This document shows, in pieces, positions 8,673 to 18,068 of a DNA stretch of 64,000 nt. The DNA comes from Campylobacter sp. RM6914 (lineage in GTDB: Bacteria; Campylobacterota; Campylobacteria; Campylobacterales; Campylobacteraceae), in the NCBI RefSeq assembly GCF_004803835.1, contig NZ_CP012545.1, positions 496,001 through 560,000 of the forward strand. The letters are read 5' to 3'. The notes beneath the pieces were generated by a model. That model was given only the letters and a program-made list of their open reading frames with translations, searched no databases and was not told the origin of the DNA. The translations under genes were made by a program, and so were the position numbers. Positions within the stretch are counted from its first letter, which is position 1. Every line of letters begins with the position of its first letter.

Positions 8673-9529
8673 TGACACAATTAGAGCAAATTTTTAAGGC
8701 TATAAAAGAAGTAGCGATACGCATTAGTGAAGAGATAAAGTATGCCGATCTAGGCTATACGGCGCATGAGAACGCTACCGGCGATACGCAGCTAAAGCTT
8801 GATGTTTTAAGCGATGAGATCATCACCGCGAAATTTAAAGAGCTAGAGTGTGTAAAAGCATTGGTTAGTGAAGAAAAAGACGATGCTTTAAATTTAAATG
8901 AAAATTCAAAATATATAATCGCTTATGATCCGCTTGACGGCTCAAGTCTTGTTGATGTAAATTTCGCTGTCGGCTCGATATTTGGAATTTATGAAAACGA
9001 GTTAAATCCTCAAAATTTAGTTGCTGCCGTTTATAGCATATATGGTCCTCGCTTAGAGCTTGTGATAAATGACAAAAAGGGCTCTTTGCCATCTCTTTAT
9101 AGGCTGGCAAAAGACGGAGAGTTTAAATTTGTAAAAGAATTAAAACTAAACGAAAAAGGTAAGCTAAATGCTACCGGAGCCACGCAAAAAGGCTGGAGCG
9201 AGAAGCATATTAAATTTATAAGAGAGCTATTTTTACAAGGTCACAGACTTCGCTATTCAGGAGCTATGGTTAGCGACTTACATCAAATTTTATTAAAAGG
9301 CGGCGGTCTTTTTAGCTACCCTGCAACCAGCGACGCGCCAAATGGCAAGCTTAGAGTGCTTTTTGAAGTGCTACCTTTTGCATTTATATATGAAAATGCC
9401 GGTGGAGCAACAAGTAGTGGTGTAAACGATAGTCTGTTTGATATAACGATAAGTAAAACTCACCAGACTACACCTTGCTTTTTCGGCTCTAAATTTGAGA
9501 TAAATCTTATGCATAAATTTTATGAGTAA
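8672..9529 (+). CDS. fbp: Class I fructose-1,6-bisphosphatase
   Basis: The 285-residue enzyme has the class I FBPase metal and substrate motif DPLDGSS near residue 85, VSEEKDD before it and [12 protein letters not shown] later. It removes the 1-phosphate of fructose-1,6-bisphosphate in gluconeogenesis, the main sugar-forming route of a bacterium that lives on amino and organic acids. The length is a little under the usual 330 residues, as is normal for this lineage. The ATG overlaps the mobB stop by one base, so the first in-frame ATG (8636), inside mobB, is not used. The next gene starts 5 bp after the stop. Confidence 0.95.
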   Translation: MTQLEQIFKAIKEVAIRISEEIKYADLGYTAHENATGDTQLKLDVLSDEIITAKFKELECVKALVSEEKDDALNLNENSKYIIAYDPLDGSSLVDVNFAVGSIFGIYENELNPQNLVAAVYSIYGPRLELVINDKKGSLPSLYRLAKDGEFKFVKELKLNEKGKLNATGATQKGWSEKHIKFIRELFLQGHRLRYSGAMVSDLHQILLKGGGLFSYPATSDAPNGKLRVLFEVLPFAFIYENAGGATSSGVNDSLFDITISKTHQTTPCFFGSKFEINLMHKFYE

Positions 9530-9534
9530 GTAAA

Positions 9535-9744
9535 ATGAGTGAATCCTCGCAAAATCTTGACAAATTTGAACTTGCCTTAAAGCAGTATTCTGAAATTTTA
9601 CTTTCATGCCAAAGTCAAAAGGGTTTGATGAGCTGCATGAAATGTAGTGAATTTTTTGAATGTGAAACGCGAAAAAATTATGTGGATAGTGCTTATAAAT
9701 CGATGTCAAAAAGCGATACCGACGAAGGCGGATTTGATTTTTAA
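9535..9744 (+). CDS. Small cysteine-bearing conserved protein
   Basis: The 69-residue soluble protein has four cysteines (C25, C34, C37, C43), including a CMKC pair followed by CETRKN. The pattern could bind zinc or an iron-sulfur cluster. It has no signal peptide, and the C-terminus is acidic and glycine-rich. It sits 5 bp after fbp and 17 bp before metG, with a good ribosome site for metG in the gap, so it is cotranscribed with both. C. jejuni has a short gene at the same place (Cj0839c, from memory). The function is unknown. Confidence 0.8.
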   Translation: MSESSQNLDKFELALKQYSEILLSCQSQKGLMSCMKCSEFFECETRKNYVDSAYKSMSKSDTDEGGFDF

Positions 9745-9761
9745 ATTTAAAGGAATAAATA

Positions 9762-11681
9762 ATGAAAGAAAAAAAATATATAACCACACCGATTTATTAT
9801 GTAAATGACGTCCCTCATATAGGACACGCTTACACCACTATAATAGCCGATACTTTAGCACGCTTTAGGCGTTTGCAAGGATATGATACATTTTTTATGA
9901 CAGGGACTGATGAGCACGGGCAAAAGATCGAGCAAGCAGCCCTTGTTCGTAATAAAACACCGCAAGAGTATGCTGATGAGATAAGCGGCAAATTTCGCTC
10001 GTTGTGGGATGAATTTGAGATAAGTTATGATCATTTTATCCGCACAACAGATGCCGATCACAAACTTACCGTGCAAAATGCCTTTGAAAAAATGCAAAAA
10101 AACGGCGACATTTACAAGGGTGAGTATGAGGGGTTTTATTGCGTTAGCTGTGAGACGTTTTTTACGCAAACACAGCTTGTTGATGAGGAGTGCTGTCCTG
10201 ATTGCGGACGCAAAACAAGCATTGTAAAAGAGGAGAGCTACTTTTTTAAACTATCAAAATACCAAGATGCGCTTATTAAATGGTATGAAGAAAATGAACG
10301 TTGTATAATGCCAAAAGGAAAGAAAAACGAGGTAATTAGCTTTGTAAAAGGCGGGCTTAAAGATCTTTCTATAACACGCACAAGTTTTGACTGGGGTATA
10401 AAACTACCCGCAAGTTCAAACGATCCAAAGCATGTTATGTATGTTTGGCTTGATGCACTTTTAAACTATCTAACCACTCTTGGCTACACTCGCGGCGATG
10501 ACAAAATGGAATTTTGGCAAGATACTACTCATATCGTCGGAAAAGATATTTTGCGCTTTCACGCGATTTACTGGCCGGCGTTTTTGATGAGCTTAAATCT
10601 CCCTTTGCCAAAACATGTCGCAGCGCATGGTTGGTGGACGAGAGATGGTGAGAAAATGAGTAAAAGCAAAGGCAATGTCGTAAATCCTCACGAGGTAGCA
10701 AGTGCTTACGGTCTTGAAAATTTTAGATATTTTTTACTTCGTGAAGTTCCATTTGGTCAAGATGGCGACTTTAGTCAAAAGGCTCTAATCGAGCGGATAA
10801 ATTCCGAGCTTGGAAACGGACTTGGTAACCTTTTGAGTAGAATAATCGGCATGAGCTCAAAGTATAGCGAGTATAAAATCAACTCCATGCAAACTGCTAA
10901 ATTTTACGAAGCCGAACTAAACGAAGCGCACGAGTACCTTAAAAATGCTATTGAAAATTTAGAAAATTTTGCGACAAATCGCTACTTAGAAGAGATATGG
11001 AAAGTTGTAGCGCTTGCAAACGGTGCCGTTGCCAAGTATGAGCCATGGGCCATGATAAAAGCAGGAAAGAGCGAAGAGGCAAACACTCTCGTTGCTCTTT
11101 GTGCGAATTTGCTTGCTAAAATAGCAGTGATACTAAGTCCTGCTATGCCGCATACTTGCGATAAGATAGCGCAGGCTTTAGGTTTTGAAATTTCAACTGA
11201 AATTTATAATAAAATAATTTTACAAAATGAGCTTTTAAATTTTATAGCCAAACCTACGCAACCGCTGTTTCCTCGCATAGAAACAGAGCTTATGGCAAGA
11301 CCGAGTGAGCCTGAAGCTGCTTTAAAAGAAGAGCCAAAAGATGGCTGTGATGAAAGCATTATTACGATTGATGATTTTAAAAAGATCGTTATAAAAGTAG
11401 GAACTGTGCTTGAGTGCGAAAAGGTCGAAGGAAGTGATAAGCTGCTTAAATTTCAAATAGACTTGGGCGAGGAAAAACCGCGTCAAATTTTATCAGGCAT
11501 AGCTAAATTTTACGATCCGAGCACGCTTGTTGGTAGACAAGTTTGTGTGTTAGCAAATTTAAAAGAGAGAACTATGATGAAAAAATACGTCTCTCAAGGC
11601 ATGATCTTAAGCGCAGAAGATGGCTCTCTCTCGCTTCTTAGCACCGATGCAAAAGTTAAAAACGGCTCGATAGTAGGCTAA
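9762..11681 (+). CDS. metG: Methionyl-tRNA synthetase with C-terminal tRNA-binding domain
   Basis: This 639-residue class I synthetase has HIGH at residues 19-22, a zinc knuckle (CVSC and CCPDC, about 125-150) and KMSKS near residue 298. The anticodon-binding helical domain is followed by a C-terminal Trbp111-like tRNA-binding domain (about 535-639, with VGTVLECEKVEGSDKLLKF), which also drives dimer formation. The stop overlaps the ATG of the next gene by one base (TAATG). Confidence 0.97.
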   Translation: MKEKKYITTPIYYVNDVPHIGHAYTTIIADTLARFRRLQGYDTFFMTGTDEHGQKIEQAALVRNKTPQEYADEISGKFRSLWDEFEISYDHFIRTTDADHKLTVQNAFEKMQKNGDIYKGEYEGFYCVSCETFFTQTQLVDEECCPDCGRKTSIVKEESYFFKLSKYQDALIKWYEENERCIMPKGKKNEVISFVKGGLKDLSITRTSFDWGIKLPASSNDPKHVMYVWLDALLNYLTTLGYTRGDDKMEFWQDTTHIVGKDILRFHAIYWPAFLMSLNLPLPKHVAAHGWWTRDGEKMSKSKGNVVNPHEVASAYGLENFRYFLLREVPFGQDGDFSQKALIERINSELGNGLGNLLSRIIGMSSKYSEYKINSMQTAKFYEAELNEAHEYLKNAIENLENFATNRYLEEIWKVVALANGAVAKYEPWAMIKAGKSEEANTLVALCANLLAKIAVILSPAMPHTCDKIAQALGFEISTEIYNKIILQNELLNFIAKPTQPLFPRIETELMARPSEPEAALKEEPKDGCDESIITIDDFKKIVIKVGTVLECEKVEGSDKLLKFQIDLGEEKPRQILSGIAKFYDPSTLVGRQVCVLANLKERTMMKKYVSQGMILSAEDGSLSLLSTDAKVKNGSIVG

Positions 11682-12664
11682 TGACAATAGAAAATTTGGT
11701 TCGTCTTATCAACGGACAAACACTAAATAAGCCTAGCGTTTCTAGCGTTTTAGGTTTTGCTTTCGAGGCAAAAAACGTTAAGCGTGGTTTTGCCTTTATG
11801 GCTGTTGATGCAGACCAAAAAGAGATAGAACTAGCCGTAAAACACGGTGCATATGCTGTTATAAGCGACGAGGAGATAACGCCTAGCGATACTGAGATAG
11901 CATACATTAAAGTAGATAATTTTCAAACTGCTCTTATTAGACTTATGCGGTTTGAAGCTACACATAAGAATTTGAAATTTTGCTCGGTAAATGCTGTGCA
12001 AATGGCTATTTTGGAACATTCTAGCCTTGGTAAAAATGCAGCTATCATACCAAAAAATTTAACCGAATTGTTTTACAAGATCATGTCGTCAAAAAACGGT
12101 GACATCTTTTTTGGAGATGAAATTCGAATTTTACAGCGCATAACTCCGCTTTATGATACTGTTTGGACTGATACTAAAGCACAAGCGTTAAATCCTAGCT
12201 CGATATTTTTTACTACGATGATATGCGATGATGTTTATTATCAAAATTTAAATATACCTCGTGTTTTTATCGGAGCTTTATGCGGACTGCTTCATTATCT
12301 TAAACAAAACAATATCTCTTTTAAGCTAAATGATACTCGCTCGCTTGGGCATTTTGAGCCTATTTTTATAGATAAAAATTTCCATCAAGCGCCATTTGGA
12401 TCAAGTTTTCGCGCGATAATTATTGAAAATGACGAAGAGCTTTTTGCCATCGAAGCCTTGTATCTAAAGAAAAATTTTGATCCTTCAGAAGTCGTTATAT
12501 GTTTGCCAAAAGATAGCTTGTTGCAGGTTGATAATGCTGTGAGGTTTGAAAATTTATGTGAGATAAAAGAGCTTAAAAATTTCCGCTATATGCTTGTTTT
12601 GTCTCAAAAGAGTGAAATTTTAAATTTATTAAGCGAAAGCGAAATTCAAGATTCGCTTTTTTAA
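11681..12664 (+). CDS. Mur-ligase N-domain-like protein lacking the ATP-binding P-loop
   Basis: The 327-residue protein starts like MurF/MurE. It has LVRLINGQ, then FEAKNVKRGFAFMAVDAD, AVKHGAYAVISDEE and IKVDNFQTALIRL, matching the N-terminal UDP-MurNAc-peptide-binding domain (about 1-100). Where a Mur ligase has GSSGKT, this protein has CSVNAVQMAI (101-110), so it cannot bind ATP in the usual way. The remaining 200 residues are weakly recognisable. It is coupled to metG by TAATG. I recall a homologue at the same position in C. jejuni (Cj0837c), which argues for a retained non-ligase role rather than a pseudogene. Confidence 0.75.
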   Translation: MTIENLVRLINGQTLNKPSVSSVLGFAFEAKNVKRGFAFMAVDADQKEIELAVKHGAYAVISDEEITPSDTEIAYIKVDNFQTALIRLMRFEATHKNLKFCSVNAVQMAILEHSSLGKNAAIIPKNLTELFYKIMSSKNGDIFFGDEIRILQRITPLYDTVWTDTKAQALNPSSIFFTTMICDDVYYQNLNIPRVFIGALCGLLHYLKQNNISFKLNDTRSLGHFEPIFIDKNFHQAPFGSSFRAIIIENDEELFAIEALYLKKNFDPSEVVICLPKDSLLQVDNAVRFENLCEIKELKNFRYMLVLSQKSEILNLLSESEIQDSLF

Positions 12665-12669
12665 ATTTT

Positions 12670-12688
12670 CGGACAGAGATCTGCTCTC
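12670..12688. terminator. Weak hairpin between convergent genes
   Basis: An AGAG-atctg-CTCT stem with flanking GG/CC pairs lies in the 38-bp gap between the Mur-like gene and hcp. There is no clear T-run on either strand. Confidence 0.3.
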
Positions 12689-12702
12689 CATCCGCTTTGT
12701 GC

Positions 12703-14061
12703 TTATGCTTTTATTTTATTAGGATCCTCTCCCTCGCCAAGGAAAAATTTCATGTCTGCTTTCGCATCACCGCTAATTAGGCGAAGATTAAAATTCTCAA
12801 CCAAGAAATTTACTATCGCTTCGTTAAAAAACTGTGGCACACTTGGTCCTATATTTATATTTTTTACACCCAGGCTAAATAACGCGAGTAGGATTATTAC
12901 CGCTTTTTGCTCCATCCACATAAGTACGATAGATATCGGCAGATCGTTTATGGCGATACCTGTTGCTTCGCTTAAGGCGATAGCTATCTTAACCGCTCCG
13001 TTACTGTCGTTGCACTGACCAAGATCGAGGTAGCGTGGGACTTGAGTGCCTGGCACTAGACCAAAGTCAATGTCATTAAATCTAAATTTGCCACAGCTTG
13101 ATGTTAGTATCACGCAATCACTTGGTAAATTTTGAGCCAACTCACGGTAGTATTCACGTCCTTTGCCAGGCGCGTCACAACCTGCTATCACAAAGAAACG
13201 GCGAATTTTACCAGTGTTTATGGCATCTAAAATTTGTGGCGCTAAACCTAAAATTGTCTTATAATGTGCTCCTGTTACTAGCGTATCATCACTGTCAAAT
13301 CCACTTACGTCACCGCAAGCAAGCGCACACTCTATGAGAGGCGCAAAGTCGTCATTTTCTATCTGCGCTATGCCGTTTGTGCCGGCTATTTGGTAGCCAA
13401 ACAAACGCTCTTGGTATGTGCAGTTTGAGCGAAGTGGCACGATACAATTGGTTGTCATCAATATCGCACCTTTAAATTCATTAAAAAGTTTAGTCTGATC
13501 AAACCATGCCTTGCCGACATTGCCTTTTAAGTGGGAGTATTTGCGAAGTTCAGGATAGCCGTGTGCAGGAAGCATTTCTGAGTGAGTATAGATATTTATG
13601 CCTTTGCCGTCGGTTTGTTTTAGTAGTAATTCAAGCGCTCTTAGGTTGTGACCGCTTACAAGTATCGCTTTGCCTTCAACCTTGTTTTGACTAACTTTTA
13701 CTGGTGTCGGTACTCCAAATTTTGCCGTATGAGCCTCACTTAGTAGGTTCATGCATTCAACTCCGGCGCTTCCTACGGCAAGGAGTTGTTTAATATGTTC
13801 ATTAAAATTAAAATTTGAGTTTGTTAGCGTAAAATAAAGCGTATCAGCCATAACGCGGTCAACATTGTTTGTATCAGCACCTAGCTCTGCGGCATGATGG
13901 CGATATGCACTAAGTCCTTTTAGCCCAAAAACCATTGTATCTTGCAAGCGTGCCAAAGTCGCGTCTTTGCCACAGGTTCCCATAGGCTGACCCTTTGAGC
14001 CACAGCCATTATCCATACTCATTTCACACTGATGACAAAACATTTGTAATTCTTTGCTCAT
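12703..14061 (-). CDS. hcp: Hybrid-cluster protein (hydroxylamine / NO reductase), short form
   Basis: At 452 residues this is about 100 shorter than class I and II Hcp, the deletion falling right after the N-terminal cysteine motif as in class III proteins. The N-terminal cluster cysteines are C9, C12, C20 and C30. The hybrid-cluster ligands are all present: H138, E162, C206, C295 (in VIAGCDAPGKG), C323, C350, E384 and K386 (in WMEQKA). Hcp reduces hydroxylamine to ammonium in vitro and NO to N2O in E. coli. No Hcr reductase gene is adjacent. An FNR-type box centred about 41 bp before the likely start links it to haoCA. Confidence 0.93.
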   Translation of the reverse strand: MSKELQMFCHQCEMSMDNGCGSKGQPMGTCGKDATLARLQDTMVFGLKGLSAYRHHAAELGADTNNVDRVMADTLYFTLTNSNFNFNEHIKQLLAVGSAGVECMNLLSEAHTAKFGVPTPVKVSQNKVEGKAILVSGHNLRALELLLKQTDGKGINIYTHSEMLPAHGYPELRKYSHLKGNVGKAWFDQTKLFNEFKGAILMTTNCIVPLRSNCTYQERLFGYQIAGTNGIAQIENDDFAPLIECALACGDVSGFDSDDTLVTGAHYKTILGLAPQILDAINTGKIRRFFVIAGCDAPGKGREYYRELAQNLPSDCVILTSSCGKFRFNDIDFGLVPGTQVPRYLDLGQCNDSNGAVKIAIALSEATGIAINDLPISIVLMWMEQKAVIILLALFSLGVKNINIGPSVPQFFNEAIVNFLVENFNLRLISGDAKADMKFFLGEGEDPNKIKA

Positions 14062-14096
14062 TTAATTTCCTTATTTTTAGTTAAACGGTAAGTGCG

Positions 14097-14102
14097 ATTT
14101 TA
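14097..14102 (-). promoter_or_regulatory. Probable -10 box of the hcp promoter
   Basis: TAAAAT on the minus strand would start transcription near 14090. That places the FNR-type box centre (14131.5) at about -41. Confidence 0.45.
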
Positions 14103-14124
14103 CGTAAATTTTAAAAATAAGTAA

Positions 14125-14138
14125 TTGATAGTAATCAA
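14125..14138. promoter_or_regulatory. FNR-type operator TTGAT-N4-ATCAA upstream of hcp
   Basis: The sequence TTGATAGTAATCAA has both half-sites intact and lies 64 bp before the hcp ATG. It has the same half-sites and the same promoter geometry as the box ahead of haoC at 3173-3186. Confidence 0.75.
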
Positions 14139-14196
14139 GATAAAATATATCCTAATAAGAGGCAAGATTATTTTTGAAAGATAAATTTATGGCATG

Positions 14197-14219
14197 AGAC
14201 AAGAGCGTATCTCTTGTCT
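14197..14219. repeat. Perfect 9-bp inverted repeat with 5-nt spacer
   Basis: AGACAAGAG and CTCTTGTCT flank CGTAT in the 210-bp gap between hcp and the lipoprotein gene. It could end the lipoprotein transcript, but neither strand shows a T-run, so a structured RNA end or a protein-binding site is also possible. Confidence 0.6.
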
Positions 14220-14271
14220 GTCTTGGATTAAAAATTTTATAAATTAAAATAAAATTAGGCGTGAATAGCTT

Positions 14272-15015
14272 TTATTGATAATCCTTGTTTAGTAAAATTT
14301 TAAGCGACTCTTCCGCTTTTTTTGCGTGTTCTGCGATTTGCTTGTAAGCGTCTTGATTAAATTCATATGTGCTAACAAGTCGTCCGCCGTGAGTGCTAAA
14401 ACTCACGCCATCTTTTCTTTGTGAAATTTGCAAAAGCATATCATTATATGGTGCGAAGCATTTTTTAAATTCGCTCAATTCTTGTCTGTATACTCGTGGC
14501 AAATGGGTGGCAACATATAGTCGGTTGTATTTTTCTCCGTCTGCGTAGTAGCATGACTTTGGTCTAAGTTGTGACGGGTGGTTTAGTATCTTTGTTAAGC
14601 CTTGTGTCTTAACAACGCTTTTATTTTCATAACTCAGCTTGGCCGATCGATAAAACTCGGATAAAAAGCCCATCATGGCAGAGTATTTGTATATGCATTC
14701 TTTTTCGATGTAGTGAAACTTTTGAAGCTCATTTATAGACGCCCAAAACTCCGTATGCTCTTGTTTTGAGATTTTACCTGTTTTAACGACACTTGAAAGG
14801 ATTTCATAAAATTTTACTTCCGCCTTTGCATATTGCTTTGTTGTGTTATTTTGGTATTCGTGAGAGATACTATCTCCAAGTAAAGCACGAGAAAATGCAT
14901 AAAATTCGTTGCAGTAACGCTGCTCGTCATCCAAGTTTAAAAGGTTGTTGTTGCTACTAATCGCACATCCGTTAAATGTAAAAATCAAGATTAAAATAGT
15001 AATTAAATTTTTCAT
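14272..15015 (-). CDS. Predicted lipoprotein of unknown function
   Basis: The 247-residue protein has a lipoprotein signal (hydrophobic 3-16, lipobox TFNGC with Cys 17). The mature part is helical and tyrosine-rich, with several scattered cysteines and an HGGRLVSTYEFN segment near the C-terminus. I recognise no family. It has its own promoter (TATAAT at 15044-15049 on the minus strand) and an AAAGG ribosome site, so it is probably monocistronic. Nothing in the neighbourhood (hcp downstream, queC upstream) suggests a job. It may be species- or clade-restricted. Confidence 0.7.
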   Translation of the reverse strand: MKNLITILILIFTFNGCAISSNNNLLNLDDEQRYCNEFYAFSRALLGDSISHEYQNNTTKQYAKAEVKFYEILSSVVKTGKISKQEHTEFWASINELQKFHYIEKECIYKYSAMMGFLSEFYRSAKLSYENKSVVKTQGLTKILNHPSQLRPKSCYYADGEKYNRLYVATHLPRVYRQELSEFKKCFAPYNDMLLQISQRKDGVSFSTHGGRLVSTYEFNQDAYKQIAEHAKKAEESLKILLNKDYQ

Positions 15016-15043
15016 AAAACCAACCTTTATAAAAATATATATT

Positions 15044-15049
15044 ATTATA
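15044..15049 (-). promoter_or_regulatory. -10 box ahead of the lipoprotein gene
   Basis: TATAAT lies on the minus strand about 30 bp before the lipoprotein ATG, in a short AT-rich gap after queC. Confidence 0.5.
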
Positions 15050-15068
15050 CTACCACATGGATGTTTGC

Positions 15069-15737
15069 TTAACTTATGTATTTTATCGGGTCTTTTGCTC
15101 CTGCTTTTTCAAAGCCGTTTAGTCTTAAGCGGCAGCTATCGCATAATCCACATGCTTCGTTTTCATTCTCATAACAACTCCATGTTAACTCAAGCGGAGA
15201 GCCTATCTCTAGGGATTTTGCTACGATTTGAGCTTTGCTTAAATTTACTAGCGGAGTGATGATCTTGGTTTTAAAGCTTGGTGCTGTTCCATGGTTGATA
15301 GCTAGGTTTATCTGTTTTATAAATTCGTGCGTGCAGTCGGGATACCCGCTACTATCTTCTTCAACTACACCGATAAATATCGCTTCGGCACCGTTTTTTT
15401 CGGCAACGGCTGCGGCTATGGAGATAAAAATTCCATTCCTAAACGGTACATAGGTATTTGGCACATCATCGCTTAAACCGGTTTTTGGCACCGATAGGCT
15501 TTTGTCTGTTAGTGAATTTCCGCCTATATCAGCTATAAAATTTGCGTTTAAATTTAGTCTTTTTTGAATGCCTAATTTATCGCAAATTTCATTAAATGCG
15601 CGCTTTTCTCGCTTCATCGTGCGTTGGTCGTAGTCAAAGTGAAGCGCGATAACTTCATATCCTTCATTAACGGCTATCGTGGCACAAAGCGTGCTATCCA
15701 TGCCACCTGACATTATGACAACGGCTTTTTTACTCAT
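15069..15737 (-). CDS. queC: 7-cyano-7-deazaguanine (preQ0) synthase
   Basis: The 222-residue N-type ATP pyrophosphatase has SGGMDST close to the N-terminus and a C-terminal zinc site ([15 protein letters not shown]). It converts 7-carboxy-7-deazaguanine and ammonia to preQ0, a precursor of the tRNA wobble base queuosine. I placed the start at 15737, where AAGGAAA precedes the ATG, rather than eight codons upstream. It stands alone here; the other queuosine genes are not in the window. Its presence makes a GluQRS-like gene (43150-43977) that would modify queuosine biologically sensible. Confidence 0.95.
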   Translation of the reverse strand: MSKKAVVIMSGGMDSTLCATIAVNEGYEVIALHFDYDQRTMKREKRAFNEICDKLGIQKRLNLNANFIADIGGNSLTDKSLSVPKTGLSDDVPNTYVPFRNGIFISIAAAVAEKNGAEAIFIGVVEEDSSGYPDCTHEFIKQINLAINHGTAPSFKTKIITPLVNLSKAQIVAKSLEIGSPLELTWSCYENENEACGLCDSCRLRLNGFEKAGAKDPIKYIS

Positions 15738-15861
15738 GTGATTTCCTTTTTTGTGTATCAAATTTATATCGCCAGCATAAAGAGGCTGTTTGTTGAAAGT
15801 TTTATGTCTTAAATTTTAAAATTTCGCTAGAATTATACGAAAATTTAACTGAAAGAGAAAA

Positions 15862-16266
15862 ATGATACTTTGTGATGAGGCGTATCCTCAAATTTTAGAT
15901 GAAATTTGTTCTTATTTGACAATTGGAGAGGTCGAGCTTAGTTTTGTTCGTAGCGATGAGATGAGAGAAATAAATTTATCTCAAAGAAATATAGACAAGA
16001 CAACTGATGTTTTAAGCTTTCCCTTTGAAACAGTCTTGCATGCACCGCTTGGCTGTATAGTTATAAATTTAGACCTAGTAGAACAAAAAGCAACCGAACT
16101 AGGCCATGGTAATGATGAGGAAACAGCCTTGCTTTTTACGCATGGGCTTTTGCATGTTTTAGGTTTTGACCATGAGAAGGACGAAGGTGAGATGAGGGAA
16201 AAAGAGTGCGAGGTCATAGAGAAATTTAACCTACCTAAAAGCTTGATAGTCAGAACTATGGACTAG
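15862..16266 (+). CDS. ybeY: Endoribonuclease / rRNA maturation factor YbeY
   Basis: The 134-residue protein has the defining zinc motif H-x3-H-x5-H (H94, H98, H104 in [11 protein letters not shown]) and the upstream TDVLSFPFE segment. YbeY is a metal-dependent RNase acting in 16S rRNA 3'-end maturation and ribosome quality control. It is transcribed away from queC. Its stop overlaps the end of the convergent mrdA gene by 4 bp, leaving no room for a separate terminator. Confidence 0.95.
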   Translation: MILCDEAYPQILDEICSYLTIGEVELSFVRSDEMREINLSQRNIDKTTDVLSFPFETVLHAPLGCIVINLDLVEQKATELGHGNDEETALLFTHGLLHVLGFDHEKDEGEMREKECEVIEKFNLPKSLIVRTMD

Positions 16267-18068
16267 GGCTTTTGCGCTGATTGTTCTAGGTTTATATATC
16301 CCATTTCGATTAGTTTTTTATAAATTTCAACTATCTTTGGACCAGCGGCGCTTCCGCCGTGTCCGCCATGCTCGATAACCATTGAGACGACATATTGTGG
16401 GTTATCATATGGTGCATAAGTCGTCATCCACGCATGCGAACGTTGTAAGTAAGCCATATCTTCTTCTTTTATACGTTTTTTGTCAGCTTGAGATATACCT
16501 ACGACTTGTGCTGTTCCGGTCTTTGCTGCTACCTTTATCGTTGATGAAGTAAAGTGTCTACTTGCCGTGCCTCTTGGGTGATTTGCTACCTCATACATAG
16601 CATGTCTAATGGCTGGTAATTGAGCCTTTTCAAAGTCTGTGAAAATGTCATCTTTTGGTTCAAATTTTACATCTTTGGAGTCGATGCTCTTTAGAAAGTG
16701 AGGCGTGACATTTAGTCCTGTGGCAAGCATCGCCGTGTGTCTTGCTATTTGCATAGGGGTTACTAGAAAATTTCCTTGACCGATGGATGTTATGAGTGTT
16801 TCTCCTTGAAACCAGGCTTTGCCGTATTTTCTCATTTTCCATTCACGACTAGGGAGCGTTCCTATAAATTCGTTTGGTAGGTCAACCCCTGTTTTTACGC
16901 CAAAACCTATCCTTTCAAGTATGGGTGCGATAGCGTCTATGCCGATCTTTTGGCTGGCTTTGTAAAAATAGTCATCACAGCTCTCTCTTATGGCGGTGTT
17001 CATGTTTACGTTACCGTGACCGTATGAGTTCCAGCAACGGAATTTGCGTCCGCCAAGCTCATATGAGCTAGAGCAAAAGAAGCTATCGTTCTTGCTCATG
17101 CCATTATCTAAAAATGCCAAAGCCATACCCATCTTAACTACAGACCCGGGAGGATAAAGACCGTTTACTAGCTTGTTTGTAAACGGGTGATCAAGGTCTT
17201 TTATAAGTTTATCCCACTCGTCTTTGCTTATGCCTGATACAAATGGGTTTAGGTTGTATTCAGGAAAGCTTCCGGCTGCTAGTATAGCGCCATCGTGCAC
17301 GTTCATAACAACAACGCTTCCTGCGTCCTTGTCAAAAATATCCATTACAAATTTTTGAAGCTCAAGGTCTATGCTTAGCTTTATGTCTTTGCTTTTTGGG
17401 GCATTGAAATTTATCTGCTCTATCTCTTCGTTTAGGGCATTTACTTTTATGCGTTTTGAGCCCTCGCTGCCTTGCAAAACAGAGTTGTAATACCTCTCAA
17501 CTCCGCTTCGTCCGATGTAGTTTGTTAGCTTAGTTAGCGGGTCGTTATCCATATCTTTTTGATTTGCTCTTCCTACATAACCGATGACGTGCGAGGCTAG
17601 ATTGTCATATGGATAGTGACGTTTGCTTGTTGGATTTACCTTTAAATTTTCCCTTAAAGATAGCGTGGCAAAGTGTGGTAAAAAGCTATCATAGTCGATA
17701 AACTCCACGACGCTTATAAATTCTTGGTTATATGGTGAGTCGTTTTTTATATACTCTTTTTTAAGTTTTGTGGCATTTAGATCGGGAAAATACCTTACGA
17801 TCTCGTCTATCTCACTATCTAATGTGCCGTTTTTTCTATTAAGATGAGGTTTTAAAAGTATGGAAAAGCCTAGTCTGTTTATCGCCATCGGACGATCTTT
17901 CGCATCAAAGATGATGCCTCTAACGGGAGGAAGATATATCGTTTTTACGGCATTTTGTTCGGCTATGCTTTCGTAGTATTCGTTTGAATTTACGCTTAGA
18001 TGATAAATTCTGCTTAGTAAAATTATCCAAAATAAAGCGATGATGGTAAAAACTATACGAAGTCTCAT
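16263..18068 (-). CDS. mrdA: Penicillin-binding protein 2 (elongasome transpeptidase)
   Basis: This 601-residue class B PBP has one N-terminal membrane anchor (about 4-24), a pedestal domain with HVIGYVG (about 160), and a transpeptidase domain. The catalytic motifs are S309-V-V-K312, S-C-D at 363-365 and K516-T-G. The SxD second motif is normal for PBP2. It cross-links side-wall peptidoglycan together with RodA. It is the last gene of a minus-strand series, and its ATG overlaps the stop of the upstream membrane-protein gene by 4 bp. Confidence 0.96.
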   Translation of the reverse strand: MRLRIVFTIIALFWIILLSRIYHLSVNSNEYYESIAEQNAVKTIYLPPVRGIIFDAKDRPMAINRLGFSILLKPHLNRKNGTLDSEIDEIVRYFPDLNATKLKKEYIKNDSPYNQEFISVVEFIDYDSFLPHFATLSLRENLKVNPTSKRHYPYDNLASHVIGYVGRANQKDMDNDPLTKLTNYIGRSGVERYYNSVLQGSEGSKRIKVNALNEEIEQINFNAPKSKDIKLSIDLELQKFVMDIFDKDAGSVVVMNVHDGAILAAGSFPEYNLNPFVSGISKDEWDKLIKDLDHPFTNKLVNGLYPPGSVVKMGMALAFLDNGMSKNDSFFCSSSYELGGRKFRCWNSYGHGNVNMNTAIRESCDDYFYKASQKIGIDAIAPILERIGFGVKTGVDLPNEFIGTLPSREWKMRKYGKAWFQGETLITSIGQGNFLVTPMQIARHTAMLATGLNVTPHFLKSIDSKDVKFEPKDDIFTDFEKAQLPAIRHAMYEVANHPRGTASRHFTSSTIKVAAKTGTAQVVGISQADKKRIKEEDMAYLQRSHAWMTTYAPYDNPQYVVSMVIEHGGHGGSAAGPKIVEIYKKLIEMGYINLEQSAQKP

